From positions 62,001 through 126,000 of the forward strand of contig NZ_RQFY01000001.1 in the NCBI RefSeq assembly GCF_004769555.1: DNA of 64,000 nt, written 5' to 3'. Origin of the DNA: Leptospira koniambonensis (GTDB lineage Bacteria; Spirochaetota; Leptospiria; Leptospirales; Leptospiraceae). The position numbers and the translations under genes were made by a program. Shown here piece by piece: positions 9,154-18,649 of this stretch (position 1 is its first letter; every line of letters starts with the position of its first letter). The notes under the pieces are model-generated. The model was not told the origin of the DNA. It did no database searches and saw only the letters and a program-made list of their open reading frames with translations.

Positions 9154-10094
9154 TCGAAACGATCCTCGTCCGAAATTCGGAAACCATTCATGAAATCTGC
9201 AACAGTCATTCTGTTTTTATTTTCCGGTTGTACGGAAAGGATCTCTAAGAAATGGCCATCTCCACACTGTAAAATAAGGGCCTTTTTGTCCATTCGTTTC
9301 AATTTACCTGGCTGGATTGGCGTTTCAGAAAAATCTACGGGTCTTGTTTTCCATAAAACCATACGTTTCTCTTTAAAACGGCAATACCCGCCTAGATCTG
9401 GACTTAAAGCACGAATACGATTATGAATTTCAATGGCAGAAAGTTTTAGATCCAGGACCCTATCTTCTGCCTGAATTTTAGTACAATACGTTGCCTTGGA
9501 ATGATCTTGAGGAGTTGCCTCAAAAGGAGAAGTTCTCGGGCCTTTTAAAAGTGGAATGAGACTTTGGATCCCTGCTTGGGTTATCTTTTCCATAAGAGAT
9601 CCAGTATCATCTTCCAGATCTACATCCACTTCCTGGATGCGGATAATATCTCCCTCATCCATCTTTTCTCCCAGGTATTGGATGCTGATCCCAGACTTAG
9701 TATAACCTTTCCAAAGAGAAGTTTGGACTGGAGAAGCACCTCTTAGATCAGGAAGAATGGAGCCATGTAGATTGATAGAACCGAATTTAGGATAAGAAAA
9801 AATTTCCTTAGGTAGAATAGAGCCATAAGCGAATACAACATAGAGTTCCGCATCAAACTTAGATAAGTTTTGGAGTGCTTCTTCTTTTTCCTTCTTTATG
9901 GATTCGTATTGAAAGATAGGAAGATTTGTTGCGAGTGCGATTTCTTTAACAGGACTCGGAACGAGCGTTTTACTTCTTCCTTTGGGACGATCCGGATTTG
10001 TGACCACGAATTGTACTTGGATATCAGGCTCTTGTAGTAACGCCTGCAAAAGTTTGGCAGAAGGTTCCGGGGTTCCAAAAAATGCAATTTTCAT
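9150..10094 (-). CDS. fmt: Methionyl-tRNA formyltransferase
   Basis: A 314-residue Fmt, which formylates Met-tRNAi using 10-formyl-tetrahydrofolate. Family motifs run in order: KIAFFGTPEPSAKLLQAL, VVTNPDRPKGR, the catalytic SINLHGSILPDLRGASP, and GISIQYLGEKMDEGDII. The C-terminal OB-fold is shortened but recognisable. It overlaps the priA stop by one base (TGATG). Pairing of fmt with priA is common in bacteria. Confidence 0.96.
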   Translation of the reverse strand: MKIAFFGTPEPSAKLLQALLQEPDIQVQFVVTNPDRPKGRSKTLVPSPVKEIALATNLPIFQYESIKKEKEEALQNLSKFDAELYVVFAYGSILPKEIFSYPKFGSINLHGSILPDLRGASPVQTSLWKGYTKSGISIQYLGEKMDEGDIIRIQEVDVDLEDDTGSLMEKITQAGIQSLIPLLKGPRTSPFEATPQDHSKATYCTKIQAEDRVLDLKLSAIEIHNRIRALSPDLGGYCRFKEKRMVLWKTRPVDFSETPIQPGKLKRMDKKALILQCGDGHFLEILSVQPENKNRMTVADFMNGFRISDEDRFE

Positions 10095-12037
10095 CAGACA
10101 AGATCCAATGGATCAAAATCCAATTCCAGGTAAACGTTTTTAGAAATTTTAAGAGGCCTGATCTCTTTTTTTAGGATCTCTCTCCATTTGTTTTGAACTG
10201 TTGTTTTAATGAGTATATGATTTCTGAAGTTTGCATCTATTTTATAAAAAGGACAAGGAGCTGGACCTAAGACAACTGTGTTTGGTTCAGGCAGATGTTT
10301 TTTTAATACTTGATGCACTTCTTCAATCGTTTTGAGAGAAAGAATTTCATCCTTGGATCTGGATAAGATACGGATCAATCGAGAGAATGGTGGATAAAAA
10401 AGTTCTTCTCTTGTTTTGATCTCTGAATCATAAAATCGAACATAGTCTTGGTCCAATGCCATTCGAATAATCGGATGATCCACAGTATTTGTTTCGATCA
10501 AAACTTCTCCTGCTAGATCGGATCGCCCTGCTCTTCCCGCTACTTGAGTTAAAAGAGAAAATACTCTTTCTCCCGCTCTAAAATCGGGAAGTCCTAAACC
10601 AATACCTGCGTTTAAAACGCCTACTAGAGTAACTCGAGCAGCATCTAAACCTTTGGAGATCATTTGTGTTCCGGTGAGAATATCTATCTCTCCATCTACG
10701 AGTCTTCCGATCACATCTGTAAGAACACTTTTGTCTTGGATAGAATCTTGGTCTAAACGTTCTACTTTTGCACCTGGAAAAGTTTCTAGAAGGAATTCTT
10801 CTAACTTTTGGGTACCTGTTCCCATCATGACCAGTTTTTCTCCTAGTTTCGTTTCCAATCTTTGGAGAGAATCCGAGAATCCACAGAGGTGACAGATAAC
10901 GGTACCTTTTTTATGATAACATAGATGGGATGTGCAATTTGGACAAGGGATATATGTTTTTTCTTTTTCAGAATAGATAAGAGGACTGTATCCTCTTCTA
11001 TTTAAAAGTAGAATGACCTGTTCTTTTTTATCCAATCTTTGTTTGATCGCAAATGTAAGTTCAGAGCCGAGTAGTCTTGCATCTTTTTTATTTTCCTCTA
11101 TCCGAACTGTTGGTGGTTTTGCGGTTCCAGGTCTTTTGGTAAGAACTTGCAGACCAATTTTTCCCGTTTTAGCAAGATGATATACTTCTACAGAAGGAGT
11201 TGCTGATCCTAAAACTAATACCGCTTTATTCTGCCTGCATCTTTGTAGAGCAACCTGTCTTGCATGGTATCTTGGAGTAGAATGTTCTTTAAAAGATCCA
11301 TCATGCTCTTCGTCTATGATGACGAGTCCCAAGTTTGAGATAGGTGCGAATACCGCGGATCTTGTTCCAACAGCGATCCTTTTTTTGCCTTGTAGAAGGT
11401 CCGTATACGCTTTGAATCTTTCTGATACTTTCAAAGCAGAATGTAATAATGCAATTTGTCCGGGAAAGACTGCTTCTAATTTACGTATAATATGATAGGT
11501 CAAACCTATCTCAGGAACTAAAAGTAAAACTCCTTTGTTTGAGTTTTGTAGAATGTCCCGGATCAAATGCAGATATACTTCTGTTTTTCCACTTCCTGTG
11601 ATCCCGAATAGAAGATGGATAGAATCTTTTCCAAAATCTGATTTGATGTTTTGGTAAGCTTTTTCTTGCTCTTCGTTTAATTTGAATGGTTCGGAGGCAA
11701 TGACATTCTCGTTCAGTTTTACTTTAGAATGTCTTCTTCCGGAAGGGATCATCTTGTGGATACATTCCCCAAGAGATGCGAGGTATTGCTCTTTTACCCA
11801 ATAAGCGAGCCCAATCTGTTCTTCATTGATGACTGGAGTTTTATCTATGACCCGATCTACTTGTAGAACTTCGTAGCTAGGTTCATTATGATGTAAGGAT
11901 AATATGATCCCTTCTTCTTTTCTTCCTCGAAGTTTGGCTTCTACCCTCATTCCGACTTGGGTGCCTGGAGGCACCTCGTAAGTGAATGTATCTTCTAAGA
12001 TTGGAAGATCAAAGGCTAGTTCTGCGTATTGGATCAA
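10094..12037 (-). CDS. priA: Primosomal replication-restart helicase PriA, one zinc site missing
   Basis: A 647-residue PriA, the 3'-5' helicase that reloads the replisome at stalled forks. It has the N-terminal DNA-binding region, Walker A (GITGSGKTEVYL), the DEEH box (IIDEEHDGSFKE) and the late motifs GTQMISKGLD and QVAGRAGR. Between the helicase lobes PriA normally carries eight zinc-binding cysteines in four CxxC pairs. Here only the two inner pairs remain, Cys365/Cys368 and Cys382/Cys385. The outer pairs are replaced by IYSEKEKTYIP and QRLETKLGEK. In known structures the outer pairs make one zinc site and the inner pairs the other, so exactly one site appears lost. It starts at TTG in a TTGA overlap with the UDG-like gene. 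Confidence 0.95.
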   Translation of the reverse strand: MIQYAELAFDLPILEDTFTYEVPPGTQVGMRVEAKLRGRKEEGIILSLHHNEPSYEVLQVDRVIDKTPVINEEQIGLAYWVKEQYLASLGECIHKMIPSGRRHSKVKLNENVIASEPFKLNEEQEKAYQNIKSDFGKDSIHLLFGITGSGKTEVYLHLIRDILQNSNKGVLLLVPEIGLTYHIIRKLEAVFPGQIALLHSALKVSERFKAYTDLLQGKKRIAVGTRSAVFAPISNLGLVIIDEEHDGSFKEHSTPRYHARQVALQRCRQNKAVLVLGSATPSVEVYHLAKTGKIGLQVLTKRPGTAKPPTVRIEENKKDARLLGSELTFAIKQRLDKKEQVILLLNRRGYSPLIYSEKEKTYIPCPNCTSHLCYHKKGTVICHLCGFSDSLQRLETKLGEKLVMMGTGTQKLEEFLLETFPGAKVERLDQDSIQDKSVLTDVIGRLVDGEIDILTGTQMISKGLDAARVTLVGVLNAGIGLGLPDFRAGERVFSLLTQVAGRAGRSDLAGEVLIETNTVDHPIIRMALDQDYVRFYDSEIKTREELFYPPFSRLIRILSRSKDEILSLKTIEEVHQVLKKHLPEPNTVVLGPAPCPFYKIDANFRNHILIKTTVQNKWREILKKEIRPLKISKNVYLELDFDPLDLV

Positions 12038-12873
12038 ATTTTTTCTTTAATCTCCTGATGAAAGATCCCGAGCTGGGAGAGGATACTTTCTTTGACTTCT
12101 ATTTCCTTCTTCTTGGCTTCTTGGAATTCTGGAGAATCTGCCTTACTTGATTTTCTTTTTTGTTCTGCTGCTAAGATAGCTTCAGGAGAACGAAGTACTA
12201 CCATTGGAGTCCCAGGTTGGAACTCTAAAGTTTTTCCCATTTGTTTGAGAGCTTCCTCTTTTCCGAAATATAAAGTGGCTGCAGCGCCTAATAGTATAAT
12301 TCCTTGGATGCCTTCTTCCTGGATGGTTTCCTGCACTTGGACCTTGCAGTTTTGGGTCCTTCTTTTCCAATCTTCTTCATTTGATCTATCTTGGGAAAAT
12401 AAACATCCTGGAAATTCTTGGAAATAGAACTCCTTCATTGTGAACCCAAATACTTTCTGGATCATTCTATCGAATAAATCCTCTGCTTCAGTTGTTCGGA
12501 AAATTTTTAAAGGAGAAGTTTTTACATAAGATTCTTTTCCAGAGATTGTTTCGCCAGTATAATGAAGTACTAATATTTTCTTTCTGCCTCTGATAATAAA
12601 ATGGCGTACAGCGCTAAGTCTATCTGAACAAAGTTTGCAGGAGAAGTTTCTGTCCTCTTTTTTAGGAGGGATCCTCATTTGTATCCCAGGAACAGTTGTT
12701 TCTTTTTTGGATCCGATAGAAGACCAAGCCCAAGTATCTTTCCATTCTAAGTCCAGATCCCCGGGATCTTTCTCTCCCTGTCTTCGTACGATCGGGAATT
12801 CTCCATTTTGGACTAAAAATTTAAAGTCCTGTAGAATTCCTTTTAGTTCCTGAAATATCCCAGGCTTAGTCAT
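12034..12873 (-). CDS. Uracil-DNA glycosylase family 4-like protein, catalytic motifs lost
   Basis: A 279-residue protein resembling Fe-S-type (family 4) uracil-DNA glycosylases in its middle. The four iron-sulfur cysteines have counterparts at Cys79/Cys82 (SCKLC), Cys157 (FPGC) and Cys176 (QNCKVQV), and the fold motif IILLGAAATLYFG sits at 192-204. The catalytic GEAPG loop reads HYTGET (104-109) and the HP motif near the C-terminus reads LRSPEAIL (227-234), so the uracil-excision residues seem lost. About 75 extra residues precede the first cysteines, and a charged helical tail follows. It overlaps ntrX upstream by 8 bases and priA downstream by 4. Membership is inferred by motif reading only. 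Confidence 0.6.
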   Translation of the reverse strand: MTKPGIFQELKGILQDFKFLVQNGEFPIVRRQGEKDPGDLDLEWKDTWAWSSIGSKKETTVPGIQMRIPPKKEDRNFSCKLCSDRLSAVRHFIIRGRKKILVLHYTGETISGKESYVKTSPLKIFRTTEAEDLFDRMIQKVFGFTMKEFYFQEFPGCLFSQDRSNEEDWKRRTQNCKVQVQETIQEEGIQGIILLGAAATLYFGKEEALKQMGKTLEFQPGTPMVVLRSPEAILAAEQKRKSSKADSPEFQEAKKKEIEVKESILSQLGIFHQEIKEKI

Positions 12874-14209
12874 GGATGTCCTCCGCCTGTATCCCTAATG
12901 ATTTCATTTTTCTGTATAAATGAGATCTTTCTATTCCGAGTGCCTTGGAAGTTTTGGAAACATTTCCTTCGTTTGTCTGTAATGTTTTCAGAATATACTG
13001 TTTCTCGAATTCTTCTTTTGCTTTTTTGAAATCTCCTTTTTCTACCAGATCGTTTGCTTTTACGAAACCTGTCATGGAGTCCTTCACATCTTGGGCACGG
13101 ATAATATCGCTTACAGTCATAATACAAAGTCTTTCGATCACATTTTTTAATTCTCTAATATTCCCTGGCCAGAAATGGCTTTCTAAGATAGAAACCGCTT
13201 CCTTTTCTATAATTTTAGGAGTAAGATTATTTTCTGCGATTGTTTGTCTTACGTAATGATCTACAAGTAATGGAATATCTGATTTACGATCTCTTAATGG
13301 AGGAATTACGATCGGGATTACATTCAATCTATAATAAAGATCTTCTCTAAACTTCCCTTCTTTGATTGCTTCTTCTACCGGGATATTTGTAGCGGCAATA
13401 ATTCTAACATCTACAGAAACTTGTTCTGTGCTTCCCAGCTTTTCAAATCTTTGTTCCTGTAGAATACGAAGAACTTTTGCCTGAGTAGATAAGGACATAT
13501 CGCAGATCTCATCTAAGAAGAGAGTGCCTCCGTTGGCGGCTTCAAACTTTCCGATCCTTGTGTCTGTAGCTCCTGTAAATGCACCTTTTACATAACCGAA
13601 TAGTTCAGATTCTATTAATTCTTCAGGAAGGGCGGCGCAATTCAGCTCTACGAAAGGTTGGTCCTTTCTTTTTGAATTTTTGAATATAGTTTTAGCAACT
13701 AATTCCTTTCCTGTTCCGTTTTCCCCATAAATAAACACTCTTGCATTTGTTGCGGCAGCCTGAGCTATCGAGAATTTTACTTTTTGGATTGCGGGAGAAT
13801 TTCCTAAAATTTCATCCGATTCCAGTTTGATTTCGGGAGATTCCCATTTTTCTGAATACACTAATGCTTCTTCTACCGCCTCTAGAACTTTTGCGATAGA
13901 TAATGGTTTTTCTAAAAAGTTGAGAGCACCTTTTTTGGTGGCTTGAACTGCAAGTTCTATAGTGCCATGGCCTGAGATCATTACTACCGGGACAGTTGGA
14001 TAAATTTTTTTGATCTCATCTAAAACAATAAGTCCATCTTCTTTTCCGAGCCAAACATCTAGCAAAACTAAACTTGGCCTTTCTATCTTGAGATGTTTTA
14101 AGAAGTTTTTGCCGGATGAAAATTGTTCCGCTTCATAATTCTCATCTTCCAAAATATCTTGGAGTGATTTGCGTATTTCCGGTTCGTCATCTACTATGAA
14201 TATTCTCAT
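12866..14209 (-). CDS. Sigma-54-dependent response regulator (NtrX/AtoC type)
   Basis: A 447-residue enhancer-binding protein. It has a receiver domain (1-120) with phospho-acceptor Asp51, a AAA+ domain with Walker A GENGTGKE and the sigma-54-contacting GAFTGA loop (YVKGAFTGATD), Walker B FLDEI, and a C-terminal Fis-type helix-turn-helix (SKTSKALGIERSHLYRKM). All residues needed to open sigma-54 promoters appear intact. It directly follows its probable kinase gene and lies in the same run as rpoN, so the window contains the sigma factor, activator and sensor together. The target genes are not evident. Confidence 0.93.
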   Translation of the reverse strand: MRIFIVDDEPEIRKSLQDILEDENYEAEQFSSGKNFLKHLKIERPSLVLLDVWLGKEDGLIVLDEIKKIYPTVPVVMISGHGTIELAVQATKKGALNFLEKPLSIAKVLEAVEEALVYSEKWESPEIKLESDEILGNSPAIQKVKFSIAQAAATNARVFIYGENGTGKELVAKTIFKNSKRKDQPFVELNCAALPEELIESELFGYVKGAFTGATDTRIGKFEAANGGTLFLDEICDMSLSTQAKVLRILQEQRFEKLGSTEQVSVDVRIIAATNIPVEEAIKEGKFREDLYYRLNVIPIVIPPLRDRKSDIPLLVDHYVRQTIAENNLTPKIIEKEAVSILESHFWPGNIRELKNVIERLCIMTVSDIIRAQDVKDSMTGFVKANDLVEKGDFKKAKEEFEKQYILKTLQTNEGNVSKTSKALGIERSHLYRKMKSLGIQAEDIHD

Positions 14210-16009
14210 CTAAGCTACCGGAAGTTCTATCCTGAATTTACATCCGCCTAATTCGGAAGAATCTACAGAAATATGGCCGTTATGATCGATCACTGTTTTT
14301 TGGACGATTGCAAGTCCTATCCCAGAAACATGTTCGTCCTTGGTAGAATAATAAGGTTCAAAAACCTTGGATCTGTATTCGGAGGAAACGCCGATCCCAT
14401 TATCTTCTACAAGTAAAACCACTGAACGTCTCATGATCCTTTTTTCGAGCACTGCGGAAATACGAACTTTTCCTTGAGAGAAACCAGAGTCTCCTCTTTG
14501 CCTTCTCTTTTCTATAGCTTCCACTGCATTTTTGAAAAGATTGTTCATGATCCCTAAAAACAGTTTTTTGTCCAAAAAGATTTCTGGCAAATTTTTAGTG
14601 AAGTTAAGTTCTATTTGGATTCCAGGTGTATGTTCGAAAAGTTTTGCACTTTCTAAAACGACAGGCTCTAAATGTTGGTTGATCAGTCTAGGTGCAGGCA
14701 TTCTTGCAAACTCAGAGAATTCATTTACCAGATGTTCCAAAATTTTTACCTGACCGACTATGGTTTCGCTTCCCTTTGTTACGATCTCTTGGAATTCTTC
14801 CGGAACTTCTGAGTTTAATTTTCTACGTATTCTTTCTGCAGAAAGTTGGATTGGAGTGAGCGGATTTTTGATCTCATGAGCCATTCTCTGGGCTACTTCT
14901 TTCCAAGCTGCAATCCTTTGTGTATGCATCAGCTCTTCGTTTTTGGATTTTAGATCTTTTACCATTTGGTTAAAAGATTCTACTAGTGCACCTATCTCTC
15001 CTCCTTCTGTGAGCGGAAGATTGATATCAGTATCTCCTAAGGAAACTTTTTGTGTGGCGTTTGCAAGATCTATGATCGGTCTTGAAATCTTTCGAGCAAA
15101 TACAAGTGAGAAGAAGATAGAAAGTAAAAATGCAAATACAGTCAGCAATGTAATGGTAAGTCGAACCTCATAAGGAAGTTTTTCTTTTGCTAAATCAGCA
15201 GTGATATAGTTCTTTCTAGTATTAATGAAAGAATAAGCTCTGGATTCTTCTCCTTGGAAAACACGTTTTCCTAATATGAGAAATTTTGCAGGATTTGAAG
15301 ATTCGATTTTAAGTAGATAAAATCCCAAATTTTGGCTTAAGGCCAGTTTTTCGGAAATTCCTTCTTCTGTTCCAAGATTGGTAAATTCTTCAGGTGAAAT
15401 TGCCAATTTTAAAGATCTATTTTCAAGGATTGGAAGATTATTCTCATACCATCCCACATAATAATTTGGATTAGAGATTAGATCTAATTCATTCGCTCGG
15501 TTTGTGAGCAGATTCGGATTTGGATTTTGTCTTTGGACTAAATTCCTAAATAATTTAGCTTTTTCTAATAGATTATTTTTTTCAAGATCCAATTCCTTTC
15601 GGACAAAATGATCTCCAGCTTCTAAAGCCTGGGCGATGTCTAAGCCGTAAAATCCTTCGAATACTCTTCCTATCACATTAGAAGTGAGTAAAAATACAGG
15701 AAAAGAAGGAAGCATTGCGATAAACAAAAAAGAAAGAGAAAGTCTATATCGGATGGAACTTTTGAGCCTTCCAGTTTCTAAATTCCTGCGATTTCTATAA
15801 AAATAAGAAATGACTAGGAATAATACAACTAAAGGGACAGTATAGTATACATAGATCAGTATACGATCTACTATATCTATATTTTCAGAATTTCTAAAAT
15901 GGATTAGTTCAGCGGCGAGTATTGAAAGAGAGATCACTCCGGATAAAATCAGAAGATCTCGGAGATAATATCGATTCTCCTCTTCTATCCGGAATGGAAA
16001 CCATTTCAT
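14210..16009 (-). CDS. Membrane sensor histidine kinase (NtrY-like)
   Basis: A 599-residue kinase. Three membrane helices lie in the first 120 residues, then a sensor region of about 160 residues, a fourth helix (LTVFAFLLSIFFSLVF), a HAMP domain (ISRPIIDLANATQK), a HisKA domain with His378 in MAHEIKNPLTPIQ, and a HATPase domain with DNGIGV and GIGLAIV. This matches the NtrY layout. Its stop directly abuts the regulator start downstream, and its start overlaps the HPr stop as ATGA. It is expected to phosphorylate the adjacent regulator. The signal it reads is unknown. Confidence 0.92.
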   Translation of the reverse strand: MKWFPFRIEEENRYYLRDLLILSGVISLSILAAELIHFRNSENIDIVDRILIYVYYTVPLVVLFLVISYFYRNRRNLETGRLKSSIRYRLSLSFLFIAMLPSFPVFLLTSNVIGRVFEGFYGLDIAQALEAGDHFVRKELDLEKNNLLEKAKLFRNLVQRQNPNPNLLTNRANELDLISNPNYYVGWYENNLPILENRSLKLAISPEEFTNLGTEEGISEKLALSQNLGFYLLKIESSNPAKFLILGKRVFQGEESRAYSFINTRKNYITADLAKEKLPYEVRLTITLLTVFAFLLSIFFSLVFARKISRPIIDLANATQKVSLGDTDINLPLTEGGEIGALVESFNQMVKDLKSKNEELMHTQRIAAWKEVAQRMAHEIKNPLTPIQLSAERIRRKLNSEVPEEFQEIVTKGSETIVGQVKILEHLVNEFSEFARMPAPRLINQHLEPVVLESAKLFEHTPGIQIELNFTKNLPEIFLDKKLFLGIMNNLFKNAVEAIEKRRQRGDSGFSQGKVRISAVLEKRIMRRSVVLLVEDNGIGVSSEYRSKVFEPYYSTKDEHVSGIGLAIVQKTVIDHNGHISVDSSELGGCKFRIELPVA

Positions 16010-16272
16010 ATCGCAAAATCGCCTTCCACTAATTTAGCCAAAGCGTCCGATGCTTCTTCTTCCTGAGCGCCTTCTGTTTTGATGGAAAATTCCTGACCGG
16101 GTGCTAAAGCTAACATCATGAGTCCCATGATACTTTTGCCGTTCACTTCCACTCCGTCTTTGGAGACCAGAACTTCGCAGGAGTATTTTGCCGCGCAATT
16201 CACAAAGACTGAGGCGGGACGAGCATGCATCCCTGCGCCGTTTTCGTTAATTTTGAGGTGGATTTCTTTCAA
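16006..16272 (-). CDS. HPr phosphocarrier protein
   Basis: An 88-residue HPr. The active-site histidine is His16 in GMHARPAS, and the regulatory serine is Ser47 in VNGKSIMGLM, the site normally phosphorylated by HPr kinase. It starts at TTG (16272) within the last 26 bases of hprK. No enzyme I or EII gene is in the window. Together with hprK and rpoN this suggests a regulatory (PTS-Ntr-like) rather than sugar-uptake role, which is inference. Confidence 0.94.
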   Translation of the reverse strand: MKEIHLKINENGAGMHARPASVFVNCAAKYSCEVLVSKDGVEVNGKSIMGLMMLALAPGQEFSIKTEGAQEEEASDALAKLVEGDFAI

Positions 16273-17209
16273 CTTTTCCTTGCTGTAGATAAATGTTTAA
16301 TTTTTGGCTGAATTCCGCCGCTGCATTCTTTCCTAGTTTTTTTAATCTTTGGTTCATTGCAGCGGTTTCTACGATAATTGGAATATTTCTTCCTGGTCGA
16401 ACTGGAAGTTTGATCAAAGGAATATTCACTCCTAATACTTCTTCTGTTCTGTTTTCGAGTCCAGTACGATCGAATTCTTTTTCTTCTGTCCATTCTTCCA
16501 AATGGATGATGAGTTCTATAAGTTTATGATCTCTTACGGACCCAATCCCGAATATATCTTTTATATTCAGAATTCCTAATCCTCTGATTTCCATATGGTG
16601 TCGAAGAAGGTCCGAACATGTCCCAATCAGATAACTTTCTGAAAGTCTTCTGATCTCCACCATATCGTCTGCGACTAGACGGTGTCCTCTTTCTATGAGT
16701 TCCAGGGCTGTTTCACTTTTACCCACACCACTTTTACCAGAAAGAAGTATTCCTATTCCAAATACTTCGATTAGAACCCCGTGTCTCATAGTTCTAGGTG
16801 CAAGACTTCTGTCCAAAATTTGAGAGATCAAAGTAATGAATTTATGTGTAGAAACATCCGAACCCAAAAGTGGAATATTTAGACGATCGCAATATTCTAC
16901 AAAGATAGGAGGAGGAACATTTCCATGTGTGAATATAATACAATTCAAATGAAAATGGAAAAAATCTGCTGCGAGTTTTTCCATATCCTCGCCTTCTTTC
17001 GAAGTAATATAAGCCCATTCTCCTTTTCCAAAAATTTGGATACGATCATGAGCAAAACTTTCGTAGAAGCCTGTGAGTGAAAGACCAGGTCTATTGATCT
17101 CAGAGCTATGGATCCGATTTTGGAGTCCATTCTCGCCTGCGATCATTTTTAAGCCTAATTCAGGATGGTCTTTTAGAATATTAGATACATTGATTCCTGG
17201 AACGGACAT
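16247..17209 (-). CDS. hprK: HPr kinase/phosphorylase
   Basis: A 320-residue HprK/P. The N-terminal domain (1-130) is followed by the P-loop GKSGVGKS at 158-165, the conserved H-G-V-L-I-E segment near 143, and the family signature around EIRGLGILNIKDIFGIGSV. The enzyme adds or removes phosphate on HPr Ser47, encoded by the next gene, which overlaps it. It follows rpoN by only three bases. The bifunctional activity is expected from family. Confidence 0.96.
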   Translation of the reverse strand: MSVPGINVSNILKDHPELGLKMIAGENGLQNRIHSSEINRPGLSLTGFYESFAHDRIQIFGKGEWAYITSKEGEDMEKLAADFFHFHLNCIIFTHGNVPPPIFVEYCDRLNIPLLGSDVSTHKFITLISQILDRSLAPRTMRHGVLIEVFGIGILLSGKSGVGKSETALELIERGHRLVADDMVEIRRLSESYLIGTCSDLLRHHMEIRGLGILNIKDIFGIGSVRDHKLIELIIHLEEWTEEKEFDRTGLENRTEEVLGVNIPLIKLPVRPGRNIPIIVETAAMNQRLKKLGKNAAAEFSQKLNIYLQQGKVERNPPQN

Positions 17210-17212
17210 GAG

Positions 17213-18649
17213 TTACCTTGCTTCCAGAGATTTTACTTTTTTTCTTTGGTTGGATGGTAAAATTTTTAGGATCTTACGATACTTCGCCACAGTTCTTCTG
17301 GCAATCTCTATCCCTTTACTTTCTATTTTTTCCACTATGTCCTGATCGGAGAGAGGGTTTTCGGGATCTTCTTCTTTTACTAGATTACGTATAATATCAT
17401 GAATGGTCTTAGAAGATTCCATTCCACCTTCTGAACTTTTGGATTTTAATCCAGAGGAGAAGAACCATTTTAATTCTAAAATTCCCCAAGAAGTTTGGAC
17501 ATACTTATTGGAAGTGATACGAGAAACTGTGGATTCGTGAAGATCTAATCTTTCTGCGATATCTTTTAAAGTGAGAGGTTTTAGAAATCGAACACCCTTG
17601 CGGAAAAATTCAGTTTGGAGTTCTATAATTGCGGAGACTACTCTATACAAAGTTTGTCTTCTTTGGTTTACGGAACGGATTAGCCATTCTGCTGAGTTTA
17701 ATTTTGCAGAAATATATTCCTTATCCGAATCTTTAGCCCCCGCTCCTTTTTTGAGCATTCCCTTGTATTCTTTATTTATTTTTAATTTAGGAAGCCATTC
17801 ATCATTCAGCAATATACTGAACTCACCTTCTATTTCTCGAATAATAACATCTGGAACTATATAATCTGGTTTTTGAGGAGTGTATAATGTTGCGGGGAAT
17901 GGCTCAAGCTTCTTGATCTCAGCTGCCATTGCTTCGATCGCTTCTACAGGGAGACCCATTTTTTTGGAAATTCCCTTATAATCCAGTTTTTCCAGGTCTT
18001 TTAAATAGTTTTGGATAAGGTCATGAAGGTTTTTATCTTCAGGTCTTAGGATCTTTGCTTGGACATATAATGTTTCTTGAATGCTTCCTGCACCAATTCC
18101 AAGAGGATCTAATTGATGGATCTGTTCTAAAACTTTCTTAATCGTTTTAGCAGAAACCCCTATTTCAGTAGCAAGTTCTGCTTGGGTTTGAGAAATAAAT
18201 CCTCTATCGTCCAGCATAGAGATCAAAATTTCTGCGATCTCCATTTCTTTTCCTTTTAAGGAAGAGATCCTAAGTTGCCAAAGTAAATGATCTGAAAGCG
18301 ATTGTGCGTTAGGAGATGATTCTATGTATTTTTGGTTTCTGTCAGAAGCGTCGGTGCCTCTGTATTGAGGTTTATCTAAACTAAAAGAGTCCTGCCAGCC
18401 TTGGTCGGAATTTTTTAGAAAATCATTCTTCTCTTTTCTTTTTAGATCATCTACCGAATAAAGTTCAGGACTTTTGCTTCTTTCTGAACCTGGTTCCTCT
18501 TCCAGCATTGGATTTTCAACCAGTTCGGCACTGATCCTATCAGCGAGTTCCAGAGTAGACAAGGGCAAAAGCTCTATCGACTGACGCAAATCCTGCGTCA
18601 TGACAAGCTTCTGTGTCTGCTTCTGTACTAACTGATGGTTCAGATTCAC
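17213..18649 (-). CDS. rpoN: RNA polymerase sigma-54 factor
   Basis: A 478-residue sigma-54. Region I is Gln/Leu-rich at the N-terminus (LVQKQTQKLVMTQDLRQSIELL), the core-binding region follows, and the C-terminal RpoN box reads ARRTVAKYRK, close to the universal ARRTVAKYRE. The helix-turn-helix segment (DIAERLDLHESTVSRI) is intact. It starts at GTG in a GTGA overlap with lptB. The neighbourhood lptB-rpoN-(HPr) recalls proteobacteria, where rpoN follows lptB. Confidence 0.97.
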   Translation of the reverse strand: MNLNHQLVQKQTQKLVMTQDLRQSIELLPLSTLELADRISAELVENPMLEEEPGSERSKSPELYSVDDLKRKEKNDFLKNSDQGWQDSFSLDKPQYRGTDASDRNQKYIESSPNAQSLSDHLLWQLRISSLKGKEMEIAEILISMLDDRGFISQTQAELATEIGVSAKTIKKVLEQIHQLDPLGIGAGSIQETLYVQAKILRPEDKNLHDLIQNYLKDLEKLDYKGISKKMGLPVEAIEAMAAEIKKLEPFPATLYTPQKPDYIVPDVIIREIEGEFSILLNDEWLPKLKINKEYKGMLKKGAGAKDSDKEYISAKLNSAEWLIRSVNQRRQTLYRVVSAIIELQTEFFRKGVRFLKPLTLKDIAERLDLHESTVSRITSNKYVQTSWGILELKWFFSSGLKSKSSEGGMESSKTIHDIIRNLVKEEDPENPLSDQDIVEKIESKGIEIARRTVAKYRKILKILPSNQRKKVKSLEAR

